From assembly GCF_958979055.1 (NCBI RefSeq), contig NC_084897.1:21563628-21627627 (forward strand): DNA of 64,000 nucleotides, read 5' to 3'. The notes below the pieces were generated by a model. It was given only the letters and a program-made list of their open reading frames with translations. It made no database searches and was not told the origin of the DNA. Position numbers and translations under genes: made by a program. Below are positions 48,605 to 60,117 of the stretch, piece by piece (position 1 is the stretch's first letter; each line of letters opens with the position of its first letter). The stretch is from Alnus glutinosa (Eukaryota; Streptophyta; Magnoliopsida; Fagales; Betulaceae).

Positions 48605-49011
48605 ACAATGATTTCTCTTCGAAATATTATTCAACTTGCTATCGCATCTAACTTGCCCTAATAGATTTTGTGATTTGTCTCTTTCACTTGGATCAGAATT
48701 CTCTCGATTTCAAATGAAATAAAGATAATTCATTTCATGATTCAAATCAGATTTTACAAATTTAATCGTGTATATGTTATCACATGATGAATATGTTACT
48801 ATATTATTTAAAATTTTAAATGACATGATACTATCTAATTTTTTTTAAAATACATAACACTATATACACCATTAAATACCATAAACAAAATGTATACCGT
48901 AAAATAGATTCTCGCCATCTAACACTTATTCCGTTCCATTTGTAATGTCCTATTAATTCTAGGGCGATGTTCAGGGGCAAAAACGATAATTGATGTTCTC
49001 TTCCGTTTAAC

Positions 49012-49019
49012 TGGGCCCA
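49012..49019 (+). promoter_or_regulatory. Site II motif (TGGGCCCA) in RPT5 copy 2 promoter
   Basis: Same TGGGCCCAAAACCC block as copy 1, about 240 bp upstream of the start codon. Further GGCCC-type motifs follow at about 49046-49070. Confidence 0.5.
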
Positions 49020-49257
49020 AAACCCAAACACAACACAGCCCTCAAGGCCCGAGCCTATCCAAACGGCCCAGACTCCAAAGAAATTAAGAAAATAAAGAAT
49101 AGAAAAGAAAAATAGAAGAAGAAGAAGACGAGCTTTACTTCGGGAACAAGCAGTAGAGCAAAAGTGGGAAATCGCCTATTTGGTCTTCCTGAATCCTTAC
49201 TCGTTCTCTCTCTCGCTCTCTCTGCAAATTTGTGTTCCTCCCTGAAATAAAATTCCG

Positions 49258-52200
49258 ATGGCAACAGCTATGGTGGAAGATTCGAGCTTCGAGGACGACC
49301 AGCTCGCTTCCATGAACACCGAGGAAATCGTCCGAGCCTCTCGTCTTCTCGACAACGAGATCCGCATCCTCAAGGTCCTCTCTCTCTCTCTCTATCTATC
49401 TATTACATGTATATGTTTCAAAGAGCGAGTTAGGGTTTTGTAAGTGTTTGTGTGGATTTTCTTTTTCCTTTATGTCTGTGCATTAAGATCGTTTATTTTA
49501 TATGACCGTTTTATTTATAAAAAGTTGCAATTTTTATGTCTATTTTAATGTAATGTGTTTTTCCCCAATATATGATTTTGAATGACTTTCGGTTTCTTTT
49601 GTTTTACTTTGGTAATGTGTGTGTATGTTTCATTGCCTTTTTTTATATTTATATACATGTTTTTTGGGGGAAAAAAAAAGTTACAGTTTTTCTTTTTACT
49701 TTTATGGATCCTTTCTGTTAGTCTATGAATTTGTGTGAATTCTCAGGTTTTTAATTTGAATAATGCTATATACTATACCCTCATCCCACCCCATCCCCAT
49801 CCCATTGATGGACAGTGCGGCCAGTGCCTATCAGCCCTCAGATCAGCCATTGTAAGTTTCAAGGGCGGACACTGCCACAAAAGTCTAATGGAATGGGAGT
49901 GGAATACCGGTGTTGTATATAGAATTTCTCTTTTATTTTTATTTTTGCGTATTTTTGCTGTTGATTGGAAGCTATATTTTCTTTCTTTCTTTATTTCTGT
50001 GAATTTATACTAAAAACCAGTTGTGTGGATTTCTTGTGTTATTGAAGGAGGAGTTGCAAAGAACAAATTTGGAGTTGGATTCGTTCAAGGAGAAGATAAA
50101 GGAGAATCAAGAGAAGATTAAGCTTAATAAGCAGTTGCCCTACTTGGTCGGCAACATTGTTGAGGTAAATTATCAGGCTCTCTTGCTCTTAATTCTATGC
50201 TAAGCGCTTTTTTTCTTATCTATTTTTGTGTTTTGATTGCGAAGAATTTATTTGATTCCTTATGAAAACCCTAATATTCAGTGCCATAAAAGCTTAGGTT
50301 TATATCTAACCGTGACTGACAGTATGGGATATCCGATTGACCCTTGAATAATGGGGATAAGGGTTTTTTTTTTTTTTTCTTCATTTCTTTTAAATGTTTA
50401 TCCTCATTGGGTGTTCTTCTGCTATCAAAAGTAAGACTATGGGGGAGAAGAAGGGCGAATTCTGAACTTGAATGCAAGGTGAAATGAAATTAACGAGAAG
50501 AAGCTTAGATTCTCATTCAAGTCATAACAAGACCATACCAATTCTAGGAAATCCATGTGAGAGACACTTTCGGGGAAAAACAAAATGCAGAAGATAATCC
50601 TATTGACTTAAAAGAGTTCTAAAGATAATTGATATGTACAAATGAAAGGATTTATTTTGATCTTGAATCCAGCTAGTATGTATTAACATTATTTACATGT
50701 TTGTTTACTTCCAAAAAATGGCTTTGGCGCTATGGGCTTGGGAGAGAGGTTTGGTGGAAAGTAGTGGTGGACTCTAAATATGGAAGTTTATGGGGAGGTT
50801 GGTGTTCTAGTGAGCTTGTTGGGGCGTATGGGGTGGGTTTATGGAAGATTATTAGGAGGGGCTGGGAGAAGTTTTCTAGTCATACTAGATTTGATGTGGG
50901 AGATGACTCCAATGTTAGATTTTGGAATGATCTATGGAGTGGGGATATGGCCCTTAAGGAAGCCTTTCCAATTTTGAGGTAAATGGATGACGTAAGTTTT
51001 GAGGACTTTAGAGGAGATTTAAGTTTTTATTTTTAAACACCCTGTATCTTTGGGCGGGTGCTTTTGTTTCTCTTTTGGTGATTAGTTAGCATGATTTTCT
51101 TGTTCTTTTAGTTATTATGTATTAAAATTAATTCCATGTTTGTTTACTTCCAAAAAAATGGCTTTGGTGCTATAGGCTTGAGAGAGAGGCTTGGTGGAAA
51201 TTGGTGGCGGACTCTTAAATATGGAAGTTCATGAGGAGGGTGGTGTTCTAGTGAACTTGTTGGGGCGTATGGGGTGGGGTTATGGAAGAATATTAGGAGG
51301 GCTTGAGAGAAGTTTTCTAATCATACTAGATTTGAGGTGGGAGATGACTCCACAGTTAGATTTTAGCATGATCTATGGAGTGGGGATATGGCCCTTAAGG
51401 AAGCGTTTCCAGTTTTGATGGAAATGAATGACATATGGCCATTAAGTCTTTATTTTTCAACACCCAATATCTTTGGACAAGTGCTTTTGTTTCTCCTTTA
51501 GTGATTAGTTATCATGATTTTCTTGCTCTTTTGGCTTCTCTTTTATACTCCATATACCTGATGGCGCCTTATGCGTTTAATAATATCTCGATTACTTATC
51601 AATAAAAATAATAATAAAAAAAAAAAAAGCACCAAAAACCATGTGACGAGGAGTGGAGCGGTTTTGAGCCAGTAACAGCCATTTGGACACCCACTTCTTG
51701 TTACTCAATACTGCAAATATTTATTGATCTCATTCTGAATTTTGCTGTTACATGGGATAGTGTGCACTAACATCTCAAATCAGAACTATTTTAAGGATAA
51801 TCTAGAAGGTATAGTGCAACGTGTTTATCCTATAACCATCATATTTGAGTTGATTTGGTTATCCCATGCCTAATTTATTAGGCTGCCGCCGAACGAGGCT
51901 CCATGTGGGGAACTGGGGGTTTGTACTTAAGTTGTTATAATTATTTGCTTGTTGTACTGGACTCTAATTGCAATCTTGTGTGTTTTTAGATTTTGGAAAT
52001 GAATCCAGAGGACGAGGCTGAGGAAGATGGTGCGAATATTGATCTTGACTCACAAAGGAAGGGAAAATGTGTTGTGCTGAAAACATCTACTCGCCAGGTG
52101 AGCTTGCATATTACTCTAAATGCTAGTTCTTATATTTTACTAGTGGAGCCACCAGACGTGGATTAATCTTATTCAAACTTTTCACTTCTTTTTGTTCTGC

Positions 52201-55200
52201 TAAATGCTATTTAAGCAGTTTTCTTCTGTTTTCTTATGTTAAGATTTCCAGTTATGGAACTTATTTTTTTAAGAATCTTGAATGACAATAAGCAGTCTAT
52301 CTAAGTGTTGATAATTGCTCTTTTCTTTCGTTTCGGATCAGGAATAATTTGTCATGGGCATCACTGGGAATCCTTTCACTTTGATGGCATTTACTTTTCG
52401 GGTAATATATATGTGGGGGTTTAGTATTTAGCTCCGCCCAACAGTTGTCTTAACAAGTCTTAAGACTCTGTGCACTATTTTGAATCTTGGCGCTGTTATA
52501 CTCGCTGATACTGGTAGTAATGGTGCCTTTTGCACCAATACTGCATGTGTCCACAAAGTATTATCTTGGATTTTCCTCTAGCTGACTTGAATGCCCAAAT
52601 ATTGCCAATGTTTCTACTTTTTTTTTTTTTTTCTTTTATTCAATTGATTAGGTTTTTAGTTTGGTTAAAAAATATGATGATGTGTTTGGGACCAAGCAAT
52701 ATGCAATAGTTATGTCTATCTTGGATTTGAAATGTGGTTCTATAATTGGCAAAGTCCTGCCCCTTGATGGATGCATTTTGTATTCTTAACCATCAGGGGA
52801 CCATCATCTGTGTTCTGGTGGTTTACATTAGTCAAGATGCACTTGTTGTAATCAACCCCCCCCCCCCCCCCACCGAAAAAAAAATTGTATTTGCTGCAGT
52901 CTAGTTTATTGTGTTGTTGACTTACTATACAAGTGTAAGACTGCTTTCTCTTGATCTTTTTTCTTTGGTCTTTTTGAGTTGCATGGAGCCAAGAGAGGTG
53001 AGGAAGAATTTGGTTTAATGTGCAAATTAGTCTTTGTTGCCTGTTATACTTGGAGAAGAAAAATGTAAAAACAATTGTCATCTTGGTTTTTCTATCAAAG
53101 AAACAATAATCTGTACTCCACTTGACTGCAGACTATCTTTCTTCCTGTTGTTGGGCTTGTTGACCCTGATAAGTTAAAGCCTGGTGATTTGGTCGGGGTG
53201 AACAAGGATAGTTACTTGATCTTGGATACACTGCCATCCGAGTATGATTCTCGTGTAAAGGCTATGGAGGTTGATGAAAAACCAACTGAAGACTACAATG
53301 ACATTGGAGGGCTGGAGAAACAGGCAAGTTTCTGATTCTCGGAATGATCCTAGAATAACTCCTTTTTGTTTATTGTTATGTTCCATAGGTAGATTCCTGG
53401 TGATTCAAGTTGGTTATTGTTGTAACAGATCCAAGAATTGGTTGAGGCAATTGTTTTGCCCATGACACACAAAGAGCGATTTCAGAAATTAGGAATTCGT
53501 CCACCTAAGGGAGTGCTCTTGTATGGACCTCCTGGAACTGGGAAGACTTTAATGGCCCGTGCGTGTGCAGCACAAACAAATGCCACTTTTCTTAAGTTGG
53601 CAGGCCCACAACTAGTACAGGTAGGAGACGTGTTGTTATGCTGTTTATTTCTGCATTCTCATGGCTGATTACTTAGAATTACGTTTGTTGAACAGGGCTT
53701 TGATTAGCTTCTATATCAGAGTTCTATTTTCTTGCACTTTTTGGCTTATCCTTTTACTATGATGCATATATGCTGACACCTGATACTTAGGTTGCATGGA
53801 GATCTTATCTTTATCATCTTATAGTGCATCCGATGTTCTGTTCTTATCAGAAAGTGCTTAAGCTCTAATTTTCTCAGATGAAAAATCCAACTATTGTGTA
53901 CCATATCCATTGTTATACTGCAATAAGTGTGGAGTCTTTATCTTCTAAACTAGTCTCACATGAAGTAACCGAACTTGATTTCTCTGAAGATGTTCATTGG
54001 GGATGGAGCAAAACTTGTTCGTGATGCCTTTCAGCTAGCAAAAGAGAAGTCTCCCTGCATCATTTTTATAGATGAAATTGATGCCATTGGCACAAAACGG
54101 TTTGATAGGTATGCTGTAGCTTATTTCCGCAAAGCAGTAATTTTGTGTTTTTGGATTTACATCTGCTTGTTAGTTTATTAATTAAGACCTTCGCTGATTA
54201 AAATGTGTTTTGTTTTTGACTGCAGTGAAGTGAGTGGTGATAGGGAGGTGCAGCGGACTATGTTAGAATTGCTCAATCAGCTTGATGGCTTTAGTAGCGA
54301 TGAACGGATTAAGGTTTCTATGTGCTTTCTTTCTTTTTCTTTTTCTTTGTCTTTTTTCCATTTAGTTAGTTTCATTTCACGGGTGCCATCCTGAGCACTT
54401 TAAAAGTGGTTAATTTTGTTGGAACGTAGTGTTTGGGTTCATAAAATTTGTGATACGATGATGCTTTGTTAAAAAGTTCACTCTGTGGGACGCAGTTACA
54501 GACTAAAATGTACTTAGTTTAGTAGTGCCTCAGATGATAATTTACAGGCAGTGGCACTTAATGTAATTGCACTTGCCTATTTTGGACCATCAATTGACAA
54601 ATTTTAAATGCAACTCTTAGGTGATAGCAGCAACAAATCGTGCTGACATCTTGGATCCTGCCCTTATGCGATCTGGTCGATTAGATCGTAAAATCGAGTT
54701 TCCACATCCCAGTGAAGAAGCAAGAGCTCGGATCTTGCAGGTGAGTTTTTCAGTTCTTTCTTTCTTTGATGATTCTGTGTATTTAGACAATGCTGTGTGC
54801 AGGATTCTGATTAAATCCTTTTCCTTGATATTAGATCCACTCAAGGAAGATGAATGTTCATCCAGATGTAAATTTTGAAGAACTAGCTCGGTCTACTGAT
54901 GATTTCAATGGGGCACAACTAAAAGCTGTTTGTGTCGAGGCAGGCATGCTAGCCCTTCGCCGCGATGCAACTGAGGTGCGCACTTCCATAATTTTGCAAT
55001 CTGTTGCCCATTTCTCAAATTTAGATTAGTTTCATTAATCAAGAGAGAGGTTATTCTGTCATCATGGTTCCCATTCTTTTGGTTGTATTAGAGGCCATCA
55101 AGCATTTTTTTTAATATTATTATTTTTTATCATCTTCATTTTGAGCTGCCGTGGTAAGAAGTAGTACTAATCAGAGAGTTGATTTGTACAATTTCAGGTG

Positions 55201-55275
55201 AACCATGAAGACTTCAATGAAGGTATCATTCAGGTTCAGGCAAAGAAGAAAGCAAGCTTGAATTACTATGCATAG
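49258..55275 (+). CDS. RPT5: 26S proteasome regulatory particle AAA-ATPase RPT5, copy 2 (canonical)
   Basis: Ten exons: 49258-49374, 50048-50164, 51990-52097, 53132-53323, 53429-53620, 53990-54108, 54226-54313, 54621-54740, 54835-54975, 55198-55275, giving 423 aa. The N-terminal coiled-coil region is canonical ([40 protein letters not shown]), followed by the OB-fold region and AAA domain. Walker A GPPGTGKT is at about 211-218, Walker B IIFIDEID has Asp270 and Glu271, the Arg-containing RSGRLDRK is present, and the protein ends NYYA (HbYX-type, docks in the 20S alpha ring). The intron after exon 4 starts GC (CAG|GCAAGT). Exon 6 uses an unusual AAG acceptor. At every position where the copies differ in exons 3-10, this copy has the residue I expect for plant RPT5. 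It is probably the main functional gene. Confidence 0.96.
50719..51628 (+). mobile_element. Tandemly duplicated LINE fragment in RPT5 copy 2 intron 2
   Basis: Two related LINE pieces (50719-51114 and 51159-51628) both open with [13 protein letters not shown]-type sequence corresponding to [14 protein letters not shown] in frame, continue through [11 protein letters not shown], then jump by the same internal deletion to the 3' end (CACCCTGTATCTTTGG / CACCCAATATCTTTGG). The second ends in ATTACTTATCAATAAAAAT plus a poly-A run. The host sequence ATGTATTAAMATTA...TTTACTTCCAAAAAA precedes both pieces. RPT5 copy 1 has the empty site (CCAAAAAATGTTCCAAAAAC). The shared deletion shows that one copy was duplicated, not two independent insertions. 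Confidence 0.8.
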
Positions 55276-56331
55276 ACTGGAAAGTGGGAGGACTTCTGGA
55301 ACAGTATATTTATTCAAGCTCCGGCCAAGAAGAAAAGCAAGGCTATGAGTTAGGAACTTGTTCGGAGGAGTGAAACCTTTCTTTGTATTATGTGACTTTT
55401 TATCTTTTTATTAGACCGCTGCGTCATGTGTTCAGCAGTAAACCATAAATTATCAATGTAGTCACATCTTCTTGTTGAAGTTTTTTTCTTCATCTTTTTC
55501 ACTATTTTTACGTTCACTTTTAGTCACACTATTGCTCATCACGTTTGCTGTGTGGGAAGAGTCAGAAGATTGATTATCTTAATTATCAGAGACGAACAAA
55601 GTTTTTTCATACTGAAAATGTGCTGTGAGATTTTCATTTTCGAGATATCGTGTTCTTATCGTTTTAATGATTTTTTTTTTCTTTCTGGAACAGAAAAGTT
55701 GAGGATTTATTACTTTCTGTAAAGATGTCTCTAGTAGTCCAAGATTTCTTTTACATTTGGAGAATGATACATGCACTTTTGGTGCATAACAAGTGCACTA
55801 TCACAAGGCACAATGGAGTGGCTAACCCCATTCACTCCAAGATTTCTTTTATATTTGGAGAATGATACATGCACTTCTGGTGCACAACAAGTGCACTATC
55901 ACAAGGCACAATGAAGCTGTTGTGCATTATGAGTATTTTGAGCATTTCCCTATGCATTTTCATATTTAGTATAGTATAGTCAACTATTTTTTGAAGGACC
56001 ATTATATCTTCTTTACAATCAGTTATGAGATGAGTTGAATAAGCAAGCTTAAATTGGAATTTATTTTGATTTTACGATTGTTATTTTGAGGATCAGATAA
56101 AAGTAATAGATGATTGGGCTCAATTTTTGTATATTATAGTTAATAATTATAAGGGAAAATGCAATATCAGCTATGCGATAACACTGATTTGCAGCTTCTT
56201 GTGGTATTAAAATGTTCTGAGTCAGAACTCGACTTTTGTCTAATTTTTTGACGGAAATTGTCAAATGTCATGTCAGCACCAATTAGATTTTAACATCACC
56301 CATAATTTTTTTATTTTTTTTTTTTTTTAAG

Positions 56332-56368
<37 letters not shown>

Positions 56369-56382
56369 AAAAGAAAAAGAGA
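55276..56382. other. RPT5 copy 2 3' UTR and intergenic DNA
   Basis: The native RPT5 3' UTR follows the stop (AAGAAGAAAAGCAAGGC near 55330). Beyond about 55500 no coding signal is seen apart from the tandem repeat at 55739-55915 and long poly-A from about 56330. Confidence 0.5.
55739..55915. repeat. 98-bp direct tandem repeat
   Basis: CCAAGATTTCTTTTAYATTT and the following GATACATGCACTTYTGGTGC, AACAAGTGCACTATCACAAG occur at 55739 and again at 55837 with a few differences. The second copy is about 79 bp. Confidence 0.85.
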
Positions 56383-56575
56383 GATGCTACATACTGCCCA
56401 ATGTACTCCCTAACATGGCACAAAAAATGACCATTAAATCTAAAATTCAATAGTGATCATCCAAATTTTAGTGGTGATTTTTTTTTTTTTTTTTGAAAGA
56501 ATTCTAGTGGTGCTTTTTAGTGCCACGTCAAGGAGTGTGCATTTGAGAGTATGAAAGTGGGAGTGTGTAGCATTT
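56383..56575. mobile_element. MITE with inverted ends AGATGCTACA...
   Basis: The left end AGATGCTACATACT...GTACTCCC...ATGGCAC and the reversed right end AAATGCTACACACTCCC...CTCCTTGACGTGGCAC form an inverted repeat of about 45 bp with a short AT-rich centre. It is flanked by poly-A on both sides and non-coding. Confidence 0.65.
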
Positions 56576-56578
56576 TTC

Positions 56579-56613
<35 letters not shown>

Positions 56614-56879
56614 TGGTAGAAACTACATTTTTATCCTACAAATATCTCACAATACTGACGTGATAGTCCTAACCGACCCTTGGATCAATTATTGTTAAAA
56701 AAATAAAAATAAAAATTCAAGATTGATTGAAATGTGGGATAAAATGTGGTATATAGCATTACTCTAAAAAATTTATAAGTATACAAAAAATAAAATTTAA
56801 AGAAAAAAAAATATTGGAATGGGGTGGTCAAGCTACCCTTGGCCATTTGGGGGTAGCCGAAACCACCGCATATAATTAG

Positions 56880-57610
56880 GGTTTTATAGGTGTTATAATC
56901 GAATGCATATTGTGTGATGAGCACCATGGTGAACCAAGTCTTAAATATCCCTTAGAAGTTTCAGATGGGCCAATCACAAGGTCAAGAGTTAAGAAGATCA
57001 AAGAAGCAATACAAGGATTAATGCAAACCACTTGGGCCGAGTTTGCAAATTTATCAAGTAAGACCCCAACATTCAAGATGAGCTTGAAAGAAGAAAAACC
57101 AGCTTTAATCTATGTGATACAAGTTACAGAGGGAGTGGCATAGCTTAGTGGTTTAGTGTAGACTCTTTATTTCATTAAGTATAGGCGTGTGGGCCTATTT
57201 TATGTTTCTATGGTTGTAGGCGTTTGAGCCTATTTAATTCATTAAGTAGACTTCTTTTATTAACTATAGGCATGTAATTTAGGATGTTTTGGGTTTGAAG
57301 ATGTTCAGCCCATGTCTTTTAATTGATGTAGGCCCTAGGGTTTCATGGAGGGGTTTAAAAAAACTTGTAGCCGCATTTTCTACAAAAGTTGAATGTGAAT
57401 GAAGTTTTTTTTTTTAATAGAAAACTTTTCAGTTTTCTCTATTTGTTCTTGATTGAACTAATAACTTATCAAAGGCAAACCCTTTTGTGGCGTTCTCACC
57501 GAATCTAGGTTCTTAAAACAAGATTTCAACGGGTCTAGATATTCTTAACTTGATTTTTGGCTTTCTTTGGGTAGGTTTCAATTTGATTTGTGGGTTCAAG
57601 GGAGTTTGAT
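56880..57610 (+). mobile_element. Ty3/gypsy-type LTR retrotransposon fragment (pol end and LTR)
   Basis: 56910-57143 encodes GPITRSRVKKIKEAIQGLMQ and TWAEFANLS, a pattern found at the very end of plant gypsy polyproteins. It is followed by non-coding sequence with LTR-like features (repeated GGCGTGTGGGCCTA/GGCGTTTGAGCCTA, CGTTCTCACCGAATCTAGG). No gag, RT or integrase remains. It is a truncated, old fossil. Confidence 0.6.
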
Positions 57611-58003
57611 CCCACGGGTTCACATCACTGTGATTGTTCAAACGATTGTCCTAAATGTTTGGATTTGGGACGACTTTCCTAAAATTTTGTTACCTTACTA
57701 TTCAGCATCATTTGAACGTTCTGACGTGACACCGTTGGGACGATATACAAACCATTCAGACGATGCACATAAATTTTAAAATCAAGTATTTTAAAAACCC
57801 TAAAAAATTCCATGCTCTCAATTGAGCATTTCATCACCTTAAAACCCCTTTGGGTAAAATAACAACATTATCACATGGTTTTATAAAAGTGATTGCCACG
57901 TGCTTTGGGCGAGACACGATAATATATACAAATATAGACATTTGGTTTTATAAAAGAGATTTGCCACGTGCTTTGGACGGGGCGTTACACAAATTCCACA
58001 TAC
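57611..58003. other. Unassigned AT-rich sequence
   Basis: Contains two similar 35-bp units ending GCCACGTGCTTTGG (about 57875-57910 and 57945-57980). No coding signal. Confidence 0.4.
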
Positions 58004-58240
58004 CAATTTAGTAATTTTTTCTATAGCTAGGGAAGTTACACTTACCCCCCTCAAATCTACCACCCTTGTTGCAATGTCTATCAATCTTTCAATTTGGTTA
58101 ATGTGGTCCACTTATCAACGATGGAGTTACAATGTCTCCCTTTTGCCTCTAAATGACAAAAATATCCATAAAAATCCGAAAAATAGACAAAATTCATAAG
58201 GAAAAAAAAAAAAAAAAATTATCCACGGCATGGTCATGGG

Positions 58241-58284
<44 letters not shown>

Positions 58285-58509
58285 CAGGGTATTTTTGTTA
58301 TTTTAATGGCGAAAAGGGGACGTTGCAATCCAAATGGCAACTCAATTTGATTTACATTAACCAAAATAATTAAAAAAAAAAATCAAAAATCAAAAATCAA
58401 AAGGACATTGCAAATAGTGTGAAAGATTATGGGAAGTAAGTGTAGTTTTTCCAAATTTGAGATATGGAGGGTGGTAAATTGCATTTTGGAACATATTCTG
58501 ACTAAATTG
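58004..58509. mobile_element. Foldback MITE-like element
   Basis: Ends CAATTTAGT and its inverse ACTAAATTG. Arms pair through ACACTTACYYCC, TACCACCC, TTTGGTTAATGT and AYAAAAATAYCC. A (CT)n tract of about 19 units at 58243-58280 lies at the centre. Non-coding, with no clear target duplication. Confidence 0.65.
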
Positions 58510-58534
58510 CTTTAACAAGCACCTGAAGTAAAAT

Positions 58535-59480
58535 TATACTTCTTTTTTCTAATTGAATAAAGAAAATGGTTACAAGGGAGGATCATTCGCACTCTTGATT
58601 CGAAAAGAAGAGTAGACGATCCTAAAACTGAAAAGAGATTAGCTCCTCAACAATAGACCCAACACGAATTAAAACAATGCAAAAATACATACAAATGGTA
58701 GAAAAATCAAAAAAGTGAATTGGTCATCTCAAGGGGGCGCACAAACCAATTATAGAAGAAAGAGAGACACAGATTAAGGCGAACCTATATGAATTTCACT
58801 TGAAAATAACATCAACCACCGAAAGAAAGCTGAAGCCGAATATGCAATATCAGAGTCCGAGCCAGAGACTAAAGAAGAGAGGTACCAACATAAATCCGAT
58901 TACAAAAGTCTCCACTAAATAATCAAACCATGAATAAGCAAGGAGACAGTAACCCAAAAAAATAAAAAATAAAAACATAGAAAGTGGCGAAAAAAAAAAT
59001 ACAATAAAAAAATAACAAAACACCATAAAACAGCTTCAGCGGCAAAGGATGTCAGTGGAGACAAGAGCCAGCAAAACCACGCGCCAGAGAGGAGCCACGC
59101 GCTAATGCGTGGAAGACACTGGCTCGCACAGACAACAGTGCTGAAGAGAGCGGCGTGAAGTAGGGGGACCGAAGAGCATCGTGGAGAGGCAAGTGTGAGG
59201 GCAGAACTGACGGAAGATAACAAATCTGACCTTGAAAAAACCAAATCCATGAACTTTTACGAAACCCAAAATCAGATGGTGAGGAGCGGAGAAGAAACAG
59301 AGAGTAGAATGGCAGCGTGCAAGGGGCCAGAGGCGGAGGCTGAGTTGCTGAGGTGATGTTAGGAGGAAAAGAAAAAACCAAAAAAAAAAAAACACACACA
59401 CACAGAAAAAGAAAAACAAAAGAAAACAGGGGGGGGGGAAGGGAGGGAGGGAAAGAAATCCATCCCTCCTCCCTTGAGGA
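58535..59480 (-). mobile_element. Possible decayed non-LTR retroelement (minus strand)
   Basis: Read on the minus strand it is T- and pyrimidine-rich with short open frames and ends TTGTAACCATTTTCTTTATT CAATTA, resembling plant LINE/SINE 3' ends, next to an A-rich stretch. No RT domain is recognisable and the upstream limit is a guess. An alternative is a fragment of an untranslated LTR internal region. Confidence 0.3.
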
Positions 59481-59536
59481 TCACTGGAAGTGGAGAAAAA
59501 AACCCTCTAAGGTGGAAAGCCTTGCTCTTTATCTAA

Positions 59537-59860
59537 CTAAACTCGTACTTCTATTCCATCGCCGGATCTTGTATCCATTACATATATCCTACTTCGGAAC
59601 ACTGTTTCTGAATCGTCGATTCTCCCAACATGGCTTACCCACATCGGCTTTCCCCACACAAAATCGATGTCATAGAGACCTAAGTTACACCAACTAGTAA
59701 ACCCAATGTAATCCATTCCACAAGAAAACGCCATACTTGCCTGCTCCAGTCCTTGCTTTCACGAGCTCATAGATTTCGAAAAACCCTCCATCACGTTTTG
59801 GTGCTTGAATCTGCCCAAGAACCTAACCATGCGATGGATGCAAAGAAGTAGCGTTTAGGC
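59537..59860 (-). pseudogene. BAHD acyltransferase C-terminal fragment
   Basis: On the minus strand 59537-59734 reads FTSWCNLGLYDIDFVWGKPM, then VYVMDTRSGDGIEVRV-like sequence (IYVMDTRSGDGIEVRV) and a stop. This is the C-terminal part of a plant BAHD acyltransferase (vinorine synthase/HCT type), whose signature DFGWGKP appears here as DFVWGKP. Upstream, GGFFEIYELVKARTGAGK lies in a different frame, so there is a frameshift near 59735. The HXXXD catalytic half is absent. BAHD enzymes are about 430-460 aa; only about 100 residues remain, so this is a dead fragment. Confidence 0.78.
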
Positions 59861-60117
59861 TGAAAAATAAATAATTGGCCAGAAAAAGCACCATAATCGA
59901 TGTGAAAACCAAATGCACACATCGGTCATCTAACAAATTTGCACAACACACGATTTATATTTTATTCCTCAAAAGAGTTATGCGCACAAATCCTCATAAT
60001 GTCACCAGCAGAAAAACACGTAATAATAATAACACTGAAAAAGCCAAAACTCAGATTATACTCCACTGAAAAGGAGAAAAATAGACAAGATCAAAGCTTG
60101 TTTTGGTAGGCCAATGT
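59861..60117. other. Intergenic DNA and TCTP 3' UTR
   Basis: Short AT-rich stretch that probably contains the TCTP 3' UTR on the minus strand. Confidence 0.45.

Larger units (their letters stand above)
48325..55275 (+). repeat. RPT5 segmental duplication, copy 2
   Basis: Counterpart of 38935-47186. It is shorter because it lacks the three large insertions of copy 1. It has its own insertions at 48365-48604 and 50719-51628. Confidence 0.88.

Noticed and set aside
44680-52870. Poly-C tracts in intron 3 of both RPT5 copies as a functional motif
   Set aside because: Homopolymer length differs between copies and is prone to sequencing error; no further support.
38935-55275. RPT5 pair as an uncollapsed haplotype duplication
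   Set aside because: The copies differ at many coding sites, have rewritten first exons and six different insertions, which is too much for alleles; read coverage would settle it.
59052-59419. Overlapping antisense frames rich in Phe, Leu and Ser
   Set aside because: They come from a pyrimidine-rich strand of a repeat-like region, with no domain and several frames open at once.
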